Source of the DNA: JAVBMV01 sp031552145
GTDB lineage: Bacteria; Myxococcota; Myxococcia; Myxococcales; UBA5297
NCBI GenBank assembly: GCA_031552145.1
Contig: JAVBMV010000001.1
Span: 1 to 64,000 of the forward strand
Reading direction: 5' to 3'
DNA length: 64,000 bases
The position numbers and the translations under genes were made by a program. Positions 7,739-18,085 of this stretch are shown here, one piece after another (the first letter of the stretch is position 1; the number at the start of each line of letters is the position of its first letter). The notes under the pieces were generated by a model, which worked only from the letters and a program-made list of their open reading frames with translations, made no database searches and had not been told where the DNA came from.

Positions 7739-9184
7739 CTACCCGCTCTCCGGCCGTTGCCTCGCCAAAGGCCGCAGCCCCCGGGCGGAGATGGCAAGGA
7801 AGCGCAGCGAGAGCGCGAGCGCGACGGCGGTGAGGCCGGCGCAGAGCCCCCACCATAGGCCGCGCACGCCCAGCTCCATGCCGAAGCAGAGAACGAGCGC
7901 CACCGGAAGCCCCAACAGATAGTGGCCCGCCAGATTGATCAAGAAGGAGGCGCGGGTATCGCCCGCGCCGCGCAGAATGCCCGCGCCCACCGCCTGCACG
8001 CCGTCGGAGAGCTGGAAGAGCGCCGCGATGGCGATGAGCGGCAGCGCCGCCGAGACGATCCGCGGCTGGTCGGTCAGCGCGCGCGCGAGGAGGCCGGGCA
8101 TCGAGAGGAGCAGCAGCGCCGCGAAGGCCATGAAGAGCGCGCCGCTCGAGAGCGCTACCAACCCGGCCCAGCGCGCGGTGCGCGGCTCGCGTGCGCCGAT
8201 CGCCCTGCCGACGCGAACCGAGCCCGCCGCGCCGATTCCCACCGAGATGGCGAAGCTGAAGCCCGCGAGGGTAATGGCGAGCTGGTGCGCCGCCAACGCC
8301 TCTTCGCCGAGCTGCCCGGCGCAGAGCGCGACGAGCGAGAAGAGCCCCACCTCGGCGCCCATCTGCAGGCCGATGGGGAGGCCGATGCGCAGCGCTTGGC
8401 CCAGCTCCGCGCGCGAGGGAGCGCGCAGATGCTCGCCGCGCTCCAGCGCGCCCTCTCTGCTGGCGCGCAGCATCGCGAGCGGCGTGAGCACCATCGCGAG
8501 CGTGGCGGCGCAGGTGGCGATCGCCGCCCCCGCGGCCCCCATCGGCGGCACCGCTCTCAGGAGCGGCAGCGCCGCCAGGGCGTCGGGCAGCCCCTCGGCG
8601 CCGAAGACCAGCAGCCAGGAGAGGGCGAAGTTGAGCAGGTTGGCGGCGGCCACGGCGGCGAGCAGCGGCCGCGTTCTCCCGGCCCCCTGCAGATAGCCGC
8701 GGAGGCCCACGAAGAGCAGGAGCGGCAGGAGGCTCGCGGCGCGGATGAGCAGATAGGCGCGGGTGATGGGCGCGACCTCGGGGGTGATGCCGAAGCGCTC
8801 GAGGAGCAGCGCGAGTGGCACGAGCAGGAAGAGCAGCGCCGCCGCCAGCGCGCCGGCGAGCCAGCCCGATTGCCAGAGCAGGTGGCGCGCGCGCCGCTCG
8901 TCGCCCGCGCCCATCGCCTGGGAGATCATGGGGTCGAGCCCCATCATGATCCCCATGCCGACGATGGCGACGGCGAAGAAGAGGGCGTTGCCCAGCCCGA
9001 CGGCCCCCAGCGGCACGGCGCCCACGCGCCCGAGCAGGGCGGTATCGACTACGCCCATGAGCTGATTGCCCGCCTGGATCAGGGCGAGAGGCGCGGCGAG
9101 CTGCCACAGCGCGCGCAGCTCCGAGCGCACGCGCTCCCATCCCCCACGCCGGCGCGCGCGGGCACGCTTCGAGAGTCGCTCCAT
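7739..9184 (-). CDS. MATE family multidrug/cation antiporter
   Basis: The 481-residue protein has about twelve membrane helices in two homologous halves, a basic N terminus, and MATE signatures: QLMGVVDTALLGRVG in helix 1-2, GLDPMISQAMGAGD between helices, and the mirrored GIGAAGSVRVGRAIGA in the second half. MATE proteins expel drugs and other organic cations using a Na+ or H+ gradient. The start codon is 4 bp beyond the dnaK stop, so it is likely the third gene of a grpE-dnaK-MATE transcript. The substrate cannot be inferred. Confidence 0.9.
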   Translation of the reverse strand: MERLSKRARARRRGGWERVRSELRALWQLAAPLALIQAGNQLMGVVDTALLGRVGAVPLGAVGLGNALFFAVAIVGMGIMMGLDPMISQAMGAGDERRARHLLWQSGWLAGALAAALLFLLVPLALLLERFGITPEVAPITRAYLLIRAASLLPLLLFVGLRGYLQGAGRTRPLLAAVAAANLLNFALSWLLVFGAEGLPDALAALPLLRAVPPMGAAGAAIATCAATLAMVLTPLAMLRASREGALERGEHLRAPSRAELGQALRIGLPIGLQMGAEVGLFSLVALCAGQLGEEALAAHQLAITLAGFSFAISVGIGAAGSVRVGRAIGAREPRTARWAGLVALSSGALFMAFAALLLLSMPGLLARALTDQPRIVSAALPLIAIAALFQLSDGVQAVGAGILRGAGDTRASFLINLAGHYLLGLPVALVLCFGMELGVRGLWWGLCAGLTAVALALSLRFLAISARGLRPLARQRPESG

Positions 9185-9188
9185 GGTG

Positions 9189-11024
<1,836 letters not shown>

Positions 11025-11042
11025 GGGCTCTCCCTCGGGAGG

Positions 11043-11780
11043 TTATTGCACTTCTTTCGGCCCGCCGGGGGGCGCTTCGGGCACCTTGGTCGCCGGCGCC
11101 TTCGCGCTCTGGCCTTTGCTCACGGTGACGAGCGCCGCGCGCATGAGCCGGTCGTTCAGGAGATAGCCGCGCAGCATCTCGCCGACGATGGTCTGTTCCG
11201 GCTCGTCCGACTCGACGGTCTGCATCGCTTCATGGAGCGTGGGGTCGAAGATCTTGCCGAGCGAATCGAAGCCGATCACGCCCGCCTTCGCGAGCGTGTC
11301 CTCGAAAAGCTTGCGCGTCATCCTGATCCCCTCGAGGAAAGAATCGTTCTGCCCCGCCGCCACGGCGTGTCCGATGGCGCGGTCGAGGTTGTCGATGACG
11401 GGCAGGAAGCTCGAGAGGAGCGACTCCTGGCCAAATTTCCGCATCTCTTCGCGCTCGCGCGCGGCCCGTTTCCGGATGTTCTCGAGGTCGGCTAGGCCAC
11501 GCAGCACCTTCGCGCGCTCGCTCTCCAGCTGCGTTCGGGCATCGATGAGCTGAGCCTGGACCCGCTCCAGCTCTTCCTGCAACTCTGTCGTCTCGCCCGG
11601 CTGCTCGGCGTGCGCCTCGGCGCTCCCCTTGGAGGGCTCTTCCCCCCCGTCCTCGGAGGGCTCCTCGCCCGCGCGCTGCTCCCGCTCCTCGGAGCGTTCG
11701 ACACTGGCGAGCGCCTCCTCGATAACGCGCTCGTCGATCTCGGTGGCGATGGTCTGCTGCTCTTTCGTCGTCTTGGTCAT
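11043..11780 (-). CDS. grpE: Nucleotide exchange factor GrpE
   Basis: The 245-residue protein has an acidic, disordered N terminus of about 65 residues (rich in Glu), a long coiled coil (about residues 65-130, with ADLENIRKRAAREREEM), and the beta-wing domain (GKIFDPTLHEAMQTVES, MLRGYLLNDRLMRAALVTVSKG). It releases ADP from DnaK. It is longer than E. coli GrpE (197) because of the N-terminal tail. dnaK follows after 18 bp. No convincing sigma-32 promoter or CIRCE element is visible upstream. Confidence 0.95.
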   Translation of the reverse strand: MTKTTKEQQTIATEIDERVIEEALASVERSEEREQRAGEEPSEDGGEEPSKGSAEAHAEQPGETTELQEELERVQAQLIDARTQLESERAKVLRGLADLENIRKRAAREREEMRKFGQESLLSSFLPVIDNLDRAIGHAVAAGQNDSFLEGIRMTRKLFEDTLAKAGVIGFDSLGKIFDPTLHEAMQTVESDEPEQTIVGEMLRGYLLNDRLMRAALVTVSKGQSAKAPATKVPEAPPGGPKEVQ

Positions 11781-11994
11781 GGCCTCAAGGTGGCTTGGGC
11801 GGCCAGCTCGGCCGCGGGATCCTCTCTTCTACCTTCCAGCAGGGACCGAGTACAGAGAACCACTCTCCCCCACTTGGTCAAGCGGCGCTCCTCCTCCCTG
11901 TCGGTCCACGGCGGCGCCATCGCAAGGAAGCTAATGGACGGCTCGTCCCACAAGCCCTAGGATGCGCCCGCTTTTTTCTGAAGGAGAGATGGCG

Positions 11995-12807
11995 ATGGCG
12001 GAGAGCCTCGGCGGCGGGTATGCGGTGATCCTCGGAGTGTCGAGCGGCTTCGGTGCCGCTTGCGCGCTGGAGCTTGCGCGATGTGGCCTCGATGTGGTCG
12101 GCGTTCACCTCGACCGCCGTTCGGCGATGCCGATGGTCGACGAGCTGAAGCAGCGGATCGCCGCCATGGGGCGCGAGGCGCTTTTCTTCAACGTGAACGC
12201 CGCCGATTCCGAGAAGCGCGCCGAGGTAGTAGCGGCGGTCGCGGCGCGGGCCGCCGAGCGCGGTCTTGCGCAGCCTCCCGTCAAGGTGCTGCTCCACTCG
12301 CTTGCCTTCGGCACGCTGCGCCCCTTTCTGGCGCCCGACTCCAAGGAATCGGTCACGCAGGCGCAGATCGAGATGACGCTCGACGTGATGGCCAGCTCGC
12401 TCCTCTATTGGTCGCAACGGTTGGTCGAAGGGGGCCTTATGGGGAGCGGCGGGCGCATCTTCGCCATGACCAGCGAGGGCTCGACCATCTCCTGGCCTCA
12501 ATATGGGCCCGTCTCCATGGCGAAGGCGGCGCTCGAGGCATGCGTGCGCCAATTGGCGGTCGAGCTCGCGCCGCGCGCCATCACCGTCAACGCCATCCGC
12601 GCGGGCGTCACCGATACGGCCGCGCTGCGCAAGATCCCCGGCTCCGAGCGCATGCTCGACTCCGCGCTGAGGCGCAACCCCAGCGGCCGCCTCACTACTT
12701 GCGAAGATGTGGCCAAAACGGTCGCCCTCCTCTCTCGCCCCGAGTCGGCCTGGATGACGGGCAACGTCCTTGGCGTCGACGGGGGCGAGCACGTCGCCGG
12801 TTGCTGA
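11995..12807 (+). CDS. Short-chain dehydrogenase, enoyl-ACP reductase-like
   Basis: The ATG at 11995 (MAESLGGGY) is preceded by AAGGAG about 8 nt upstream; an ATG at 11989 is too close to it. The 270-residue Rossmann protein has the nucleotide motif GVSSGFGAACALELA near residue 15 and the SDR C-terminal VLGVDGG. Its active-site segment PQYGPVSMAKAALE spaces Tyr and Lys as Y-x6-K. That spacing is typical of the FabI/FabL enoyl-ACP reductases; classical SDRs use Y-x3-K. It may therefore reduce enoyl-thioesters in fatty acid synthesis, but an unknown substrate is equally possible. It is transcribed divergently from grpE. Confidence 0.75.
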   Translation: MAESLGGGYAVILGVSSGFGAACALELARCGLDVVGVHLDRRSAMPMVDELKQRIAAMGREALFFNVNAADSEKRAEVVAAVAARAAERGLAQPPVKVLLHSLAFGTLRPFLAPDSKESVTQAQIEMTLDVMASSLLYWSQRLVEGGLMGSGGRIFAMTSEGSTISWPQYGPVSMAKAALEACVRQLAVELAPRAITVNAIRAGVTDTAALRKIPGSERMLDSALRRNPSGRLTTCEDVAKTVALLSRPESAWMTGNVLGVDGGEHVAGC

Positions 12808-12961
12808 GCCGCGCCCCGCGCCCTGGGCCGCGCTTCCGAGTAACGCCCGCGAGCTGCCTTGGCTGTTTCCGTGACACGGAAATCGTCCGCTCTCGATGAA
12901 ATAGAACCTCCGGCCGGGCCGTTGGGAGAGGCCAAACGGCGTGGAGTGGATCGGGGGTGCG

Positions 12962-13612
12962 ATGGTCTCTAGGCGTGCGGTGAGCTTTCTAGTTGGAGCG
13001 CTGCTCTTCGCCCTATCGCCATGGTTCTCCCCAGCGCAGGCCGCCGAACCGGTCGCCGGACAGGCGCAGGTCGCCTCTCGCTCCGCGCCCAAGCCCGAGG
13101 TCGAGCTCCCCTTCGCCTGTGGGTCGCGCGTGGTGGTCTCACAGGCGCATGGAACCTTCAGTCATGTGGGCACCGACCGGTGGGCTTGGGATTTTCGGGT
13201 GCCCGTTGGGACGCCCATCCACGCGGCCCACGCCGGCACGGTGCGAATGGTGCGCTCCGATTCGGTGCGCGGCGGCTGTGACCGCTCCTTCGGCCCCGAC
13301 GCCAACTACGTCATCTTGACCAGCGACGACGGCCTGGAGACGCAGTATCTCCACCTCTCGCGCGTGGCGGTCCGGCTCGGCGAGCGCGTCGCCGCGGGGC
13401 AGGTCTTGGGAAAGGTGGGCACGACGGGCTTCTCCTGCGGCGCCCACCTACACTTTCAGGTCCAAGAGACGAAGGAAGGGGTTTGGGCGGGGCGCTCGAA
13501 GCCCGCGCTCTTCAGAGAAATTGGAGATCCCGAGGCGGAGCGCCTGGTCGAGTCGCAAAACTGCGGGAGACTCGAGCAGGGCGCGCTGGTCGCCACGGGG
13601 CGTTTCGACTAG
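12962..13612 (+). CDS. Exported M23 (LytM-type) metallopeptidase
   Basis: The ATG at 12962 follows GGGGGTG and opens a signal peptide (ending SPAQA). The mature protein of about 180 residues carries the M23 zinc site: H and D in FSHVGTDRWAWDF near residue 70 and the HLH pair in SCGAHLHFQV near residue 162. M23 enzymes of this type cut peptidoglycan cross-links or act as envelope regulators. No LysM or SH3 domain is present. It may share a transcript with the SDR 154 bp upstream, though no clear coupling is visible. Confidence 0.85.
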   Translation: MVSRRAVSFLVGALLFALSPWFSPAQAAEPVAGQAQVASRSAPKPEVELPFACGSRVVVSQAHGTFSHVGTDRWAWDFRVPVGTPIHAAHAGTVRMVRSDSVRGGCDRSFGPDANYVILTSDDGLETQYLHLSRVAVRLGERVAAGQVLGKVGTTGFSCGAHLHFQVQETKEGVWAGRSKPALFREIGDPEAERLVESQNCGRLEQGALVATGRFD

Positions 13613-13696
13613 GCTAACCGACTCTTCGAGGGCGGCCGCCGGCGCGAGCGCAGCGCAGCTGGGTGCCGCCCGGGCCCAAGCCAGACGAGACCCGGT

Positions 13697-15010
13697 TTGC
13701 TCTACTCCGTTGCCTTCACGCTCCTCTTCATCCTGCTCGCGCCGGTGCTCCTCTTCATGCCCAAGACGAGGGGAGGGCTGCGCGAGCGGCTGGGTTTCTA
13801 TGGCGAGCGGCGCTTCGACTTCCCCGGGCGAGGGCCGCGCATCTGGCTCCATGGCGCCTCCGCCGGCGATCTGCTGACGCTCTCCCCGATGCTGCGCGAA
13901 CTGCGGGCGGTCTATCCCGACTGCGTGTTGCTCGTCTCCACCCTCACCAATAGCGGCCTCGAGATGGCGCGCGCGCGCCTGCCGATGGCCGACGCCATCT
14001 TGCGGGCGCCCTACGATCTGCCCGGCGCGACCCGGCGCGCGGCCCGGGCGCTCAAACCCGACCTGCTGGTGCTCGAGTACACGGAGCTCTGGCCCAACAT
14101 GATCCGCGCGGCGCAGCGCGGCGGGGCGCAGGTCGCCATGACCAACGGCCGCTTCTCACCCTCGAAGCTGCGCTCCTACCGCGCGCTCTTCAGGCTGCTG
14201 CGACAGCCGCTTCGGCAGATCGATCTCTTTCTGATGCGCGAGGAGGCGGAGGCCGAGCGGGCCATCTCGCTGGGGGCGCCGCCGGAGCGTATCTCGGTCA
14301 CGGGCAACACCAAGTTCGATGGGCTGCTCCCTCGCGGATCGAACGACAACGATCCGGAGGTGGCGCGGAAGCTGGCGGCACTCTCGAAGGCCATCGGCGC
14401 TCCGGAGGGTGGGAAGCTCTTCATCGCGGGCTCGACTCATGTGGGGGAAGAGGAGCTCTTGCTCGAGGTCTACGGACGGCTGCTCGCCGAACACCCCGAG
14501 CTGCGCCTGGTGCTCGCGCCGCGCTATGTGGAGCGGACGCCGAAGCTCGCGGCGATGGCCCGCGAGGCGGGCTATGCGGTGCGGCTGCGCAGCGAGGGCG
14601 CCCTCGGACCGGGCGATGAGCCCCCGCGGGTCGTGTTGCTCGACACCATCGGCGAGCTCTCCGCGGCCTACCGGCTGGCGACGCTGGTCTTCGTAGGTGG
14701 CTCCTTCACGAACCGCGGCGGGCAGAACATCCTGGAGCCGGCCGCGCAAGGGAGGCCGGTGCTCTTCGGCCCCAACATGGAGAACTTCCACGACAGTGTC
14801 GAGGTGCTGCTCGGGCATGGCGGCATCCAGGTGAGCGATCCGGAACGGCTCTATCAGGTGGCCTCCGAGCTGCTCGCGCATCCACGGAAAGTGGAGGAGC
14901 TGGGGCAGCGCGCCCTGGAGGCGGTGTTGGCCGTGCGGGGCGCCAGCGCGCGCAACGTGGCCCGGATGGCGGCCGCGCTCGATGGAAAAGGCAGGGGAGG
15001 GCGGCGATGA
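13697..15010 (+). CDS. waaA: 3-deoxy-D-manno-octulosonic acid (Kdo) transferase
   Basis: The 437-residue protein has an N-terminal membrane anchor (SVAFTLLFILLAPVLLF), the N-terminal Glycos_transf_N fold (IWLHGASAGDLL, LVLEYTELWPNMIRAA) and a C-terminal donor domain with FVGGSFTNRGGQNILEPAA. It transfers Kdo from CMP-Kdo to lipid IVA at the inner membrane. The only usable start is a TTG at 13697; no upstream ATG or GTG exists in frame and no strong ribosome site is visible. It is the first gene of an LPS operon and overlaps the next gene by 4 bp. Confidence 0.92.
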   Translation: MLYSVAFTLLFILLAPVLLFMPKTRGGLRERLGFYGERRFDFPGRGPRIWLHGASAGDLLTLSPMLRELRAVYPDCVLLVSTLTNSGLEMARARLPMADAILRAPYDLPGATRRAARALKPDLLVLEYTELWPNMIRAAQRGGAQVAMTNGRFSPSKLRSYRALFRLLRQPLRQIDLFLMREEAEAERAISLGAPPERISVTGNTKFDGLLPRGSNDNDPEVARKLAALSKAIGAPEGGKLFIAGSTHVGEEELLLEVYGRLLAEHPELRLVLAPRYVERTPKLAAMAREAGYAVRLRSEGALGPGDEPPRVVLLDTIGELSAAYRLATLVFVGGSFTNRGGQNILEPAAQGRPVLFGPNMENFHDSVEVLLGHGGIQVSDPERLYQVASELLAHPRKVEELGQRALEAVLAVRGASARNVARMAAALDGKGRGGRR

Positions 15011-16047
15011 GCGAGCCGATGCGCATCCTCGTCATCCGGATGTCGGCGCTCGGCGACGTGCTGCTCGCCACGCCCGCCATTCGCGCCCTGAAGCGGCGCT
15101 TCCCCTCGGCCGAGATCGACTGGCTGGTCGACAAGGCCTATCTGCCGCTGGTCGAGGCGAACCCCCACGCGAAGCCGCTGCTCTTCGATCGGCGCGGCCG
15201 CCACGCGGGGCCAATGGGCTGGCTGCGCCTCACCCACGAGGTGCGAGAGCGCAACTACGATTTGATGATCGATCTCCAGTCGAAGGTGCGCAGCCGGCTG
15301 CTGCGGAGCTTTGCCGGCGAGACGCACGCGCTTAAAAAGCGCGGTTTCTTCAAAGGGCTTGCCTCGCTGGTGGGCCGGGAGCAGCCCTACACGCGGCGCC
15401 ACGCGGTCGATCAGTTCCTCCGAGTCCTGGGGCCACTGGAGGTAGTGCCCGACGGGCGGAATCTAGAGTTGGTGCTCACCCCGCCCATGGTCGATGAAGC
15501 CGACCGGCTCCTCGGGCCCTGCCCCGCCGAGAACACCCAGGCGGAGCGGTGGGTCGGGATCGCGCCCGGCGCCGCCTGGGCCACCAAATGCTGGGCGCCG
15601 GAGCGCTTCGCGGCGGTGACGGCCGAGCTGCAGCGTCAGGGCTTTACGCCGGTTTTGCTGGGTGGCCCCTCGGACACCGAGGTGATGGAGGCGCTGCGCG
15701 CGGCGCTACCAGAGGGAAGCTCGCCGCTCGACACCATGGCGCTCTCGGTGGGTGGGCTCGCGGCCGTCATCGCGCGTTGCCGCCTGGTTCTCTCGGGAGA
15801 TACGGGGCCCGCCCACATCGCGGCAGCGCTCCAGATCCCCTCGGTGGCCATCTTTGGCCCGACGAGCCCCGAGCGGTGGCGCCCGCTCTCGCTCTGCTCG
15901 GAGGTGGTGCGGCTGCCGCTGCCGTGCAGTCCCTGCAGCAACCACGGCACGCGCGAGTGTCCGCAGGAGCATCACGAGTGCATGAAGATGCTGCCGGTGC
16001 AACAGGTGATGGCCGCCGTGACGCGGGCGCTGGAGCGGGCCGGATGA
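15007..16047 (+). CDS. Glycosyltransferase family 9 (ADP-heptose:LPS heptosyltransferase-like)
   Basis: The 346-residue GT-B protein begins MRILVIRMSALGDVLLATP, the classic GT9 start. It has GIAPGAAWATKCW in the middle and the donor site LVLSGDTGPAHIAAAL followed by FGPTSPERWRP. A C-terminal cluster CSPCSNHGTRECPQEHHEC holds several cysteines, seen in some WaaF-type enzymes. It probably adds heptose to the Kdo2-lipid A core. It starts inside the waaA stop (ATGA overlap), showing translational coupling. Whether it is heptosyltransferase I, II or III cannot be told. Confidence 0.88.
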   Translation: MSEPMRILVIRMSALGDVLLATPAIRALKRRFPSAEIDWLVDKAYLPLVEANPHAKPLLFDRRGRHAGPMGWLRLTHEVRERNYDLMIDLQSKVRSRLLRSFAGETHALKKRGFFKGLASLVGREQPYTRRHAVDQFLRVLGPLEVVPDGRNLELVLTPPMVDEADRLLGPCPAENTQAERWVGIAPGAAWATKCWAPERFAAVTAELQRQGFTPVLLGGPSDTEVMEALRAALPEGSSPLDTMALSVGGLAAVIARCRLVLSGDTGPAHIAAALQIPSVAIFGPTSPERWRPLSLCSEVVRLPLPCSPCSNHGTRECPQEHHECMKMLPVQQVMAAVTRALERAG

Positions 16048-17204
16048 AAGCTTCGGGCGCGCCGGACCGCATGACCGCGCGCATCGAGCGCCTCTGGTGG
16101 CGTGCGCGGGAGCCCTGGTGGCGGGTGCTCCTCCTCCTGCCCCTGACGGTGCTGGCGCAGCTCTTTGGCCTTGTGGTTTGGCTCAGGCGGATTTGGTACC
16201 GCGGTCGCCAGCACTGCGTCGCGCCTTATGTGCTCTCGGTGGGAAACTTGGCCGTCGGTGGCGCGGGGAAGACACCCATCACCATCCTGCTGGCGCGGCG
16301 GCTGCTCGCGCGGGGGTTGAAGGTGGCGATCCTCTCGCGCGGCTATGGGCGCAGCGGCCCCGAGGATCTGGACCTCATCGTCGCCGAGCCGGGCCGGCTC
16401 CTCGCGGCAGCCGACGAGGCGGGCGACGAGCCCTATCTCATCGCGCGCTCCGCGCCAGGAGCGGCGGTGCTGGTCGGGAGCGATCGCGCGCGTCTCGCCG
16501 ACCTCGCCGTGGAGCGCTTCCAACCCGACGCAATTCTGCTCGACGATGGCTTTCAGCACCTGCGCCTGGCGCGCGACTTCGATCTGGTAGTGCTCGATGC
16601 CTCCAACCCTTTTGGCAATGGCCACCTCATGCCGCGCGGCCCGCTTCGCGAACCGCTGAGCGTGCTGCGCGACGCCTCATGCTGTTGGCTCACCAAGATT
16701 GATCAGGCCGGGCCGGGAGAGGTCGAGCGGTTGAAACACCAACTATCGAAACGAACGCGGCGCTCGAGGCGTGAGCCTCTCGCCTCGCGCTACCGTCCAA
16801 CGGAGCTGATCGACCTGAGCGGTGCACCTGTTGGTGAGGCGCGCGCGCTGAAAGGCAAGAGGGTGCTGCTCCTCTCGGGTGTCGCGCGCCCCGCCTCCTT
16901 CCGCGCCACGCTCCTCTCGCTGGGGGTGGTGATCGCGGAGGAGAAGCTCTTCCCCGACCACCATGCTTTCACCGAGGAGGAGCTGGCCGAGGTCGATCGG
17001 CGTGCCCGGGAGCTCGGCGTCGAGGCGATCGTCGCCACCGAAAAGGATGGCGTGCGGCTCCGGGACTGGAAGAGGAGTCCCGAGGCTCTGGCGCTGCTGA
17101 TAGTTCGTGTGGAGGTGGAGGTCCTACAGCCGGTGCTGCTCGAACGACTTATCGATGAGATAGTTGAGGAGATCGGGCGCGAGGAGGGCGGAGCATGGCG
17201 CTGA
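16044..17204 (+). CDS. lpxK: Tetraacyldisaccharide 4'-kinase
   Basis: The frame is open far upstream, but the ATG at 16044 overlaps the stop of the previous gene (ATGA) and gives a normal-sized 386-residue LpxK. A membrane helix (about residues 25-47) precedes the P-loop VGNLAVGGAGKTP at 66-78. The LpxK signatures ILSRGYGR and LDDGFQH follow. It phosphorylates the 4' position of the lipid A disaccharide at the inner membrane. It overlaps the acyltransferase gene by 10 bp. Confidence 0.95.
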   Translation: MKASGAPDRMTARIERLWWRAREPWWRVLLLLPLTVLAQLFGLVVWLRRIWYRGRQHCVAPYVLSVGNLAVGGAGKTPITILLARRLLARGLKVAILSRGYGRSGPEDLDLIVAEPGRLLAAADEAGDEPYLIARSAPGAAVLVGSDRARLADLAVERFQPDAILLDDGFQHLRLARDFDLVVLDASNPFGNGHLMPRGPLREPLSVLRDASCCWLTKIDQAGPGEVERLKHQLSKRTRRSRREPLASRYRPTELIDLSGAPVGEARALKGKRVLLLSGVARPASFRATLLSLGVVIAEEKLFPDHHAFTEEELAEVDRRARELGVEAIVATEKDGVRLRDWKRSPEALALLIVRVEVEVLQPVLLERLIDEIVEEIGREEGGAWR

Positions 17205-18085
17205 TCTTTTGGCTGGCGCGGCTTACACCGCGCTGGCTGCTCACCTTCAATTTTTGCGCGCTCTGCTGGCTCGCCTTCGCGCTCGGCATTCGGCGCAAGG
17301 TGACCCTGGAGAACCTGGCCCTCGCCCTCCCCGAGCGCACGCCGCGCGAGCGGTGGCGCATCGCGCGCCGCAACTACCTGCACCTGGGCAAGTGCGCCGC
17401 CGACTTCCTCCGCGCGCCGAAGCTCTCGCGCGAGGCGCTGGAGCGCCTGGTCGACGCGGGCGACTGGCCCATCGTCGCGCCGACCATCGAATCGGGTAAG
17501 GGGTTCATCGTGGCGACGGCGCACTTTGGCGCCTTCGAGGTGCTGGCCATTTACGCGGCGCGCAGGGTGCGCCACCTCACGGTGTTGACGCGCGCGCTGA
17601 AGGGGCGCTTCAACGCGCAGTGGGTACGGCTTCGGGAGCTGATGGGGGTCCACGAGCTGCACGGAGGATATCCCAACCTGCTGGGAGAGCTGGAGGCGGG
17701 AAACGCCATGGCGCTGGTGCTCGACCAGAACCTGGCGGCGCATCGCTCCATCTTCGTTCCCTTCTTCGGCCGAGAGGCCGCGACGACTCCCGCGCCGGCC
17801 GTCCTCGCCGAGCAGAGCGGCGCCCCCATCTTCCTGGTGCTCCTGCCGCGGCAGGAGGATGGCACCTACCGCTTCACGGCGGAGGGGCCTTTTCATGTCG
17901 AACACCATGAAGATTCGGCGCGGCGCGAGGCGGCCATTCGAGAGACCACCCGCCTCATGAACGAGCGCTTCGAGGTCCATGTTCGGGAGCGCCCCGAGCA
18001 ATGGTTCTGGATGCACCGCCGTTGGAAGACACGCCCAACACCGGAAGAGCCGCTCGGGCGCGTGCCCGGGCGGATCGCGAAATGA
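17195..18085 (+). CDS. Lipid A biosynthesis lauroyl/myristoyl acyltransferase (LpxL/HtrB-like)
   Basis: The 296-residue protein has an N-terminal hydrophobic anchor and the family catalytic H-x4-E pair in ATAHFGAFE (His110, Glu115). MALVLDQN, FFGREAATTPAPAVLAEQSG and the C-terminal PEQWFWMHRRWKTRP are also present. LpxL/LpxM enzymes add secondary acyl chains to Kdo2-lipid IVA. Position after lpxK supports this role. Whether it acts as LpxL or LpxM, and the chain length used, cannot be read from sequence. The stop overlaps the next start (ATGA). Confidence 0.9.
   Translation: MALIFWLARLTPRWLLTFNFCALCWLAFALGIRRKVTLENLALALPERTPRERWRIARRNYLHLGKCAADFLRAPKLSREALERLVDAGDWPIVAPTIESGKGFIVATAHFGAFEVLAIYAARRVRHLTVLTRALKGRFNAQWVRLRELMGVHELHGGYPNLLGELEAGNAMALVLDQNLAAHRSIFVPFFGREAATTPAPAVLAEQSGAPIFLVLLPRQEDGTYRFTAEGPFHVEHHEDSARREAAIRETTRLMNERFEVHVRERPEQWFWMHRRWKTRPTPEEPLGRVPGRIAK

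Noticed and set aside
11781..11994. Heat-shock promoter or CIRCE element before grpE
   Set aside because: A TTGACC is visible on the minus strand but no matching -10 box, sigma-32 CCCCAT box or CIRCE palindrome follows at suitable spacing.
11878..13092. 404-codon minus-strand frame over the SDR gene
   Set aside because: It is the antisense of the SDR and crosses intergenic DNA; no signature is present.
15549..16043. N-terminal extension of LpxK
   Set aside because: The open frame runs inside the GT9 gene in another frame; the ATGA overlap start gives the usual LpxK length.
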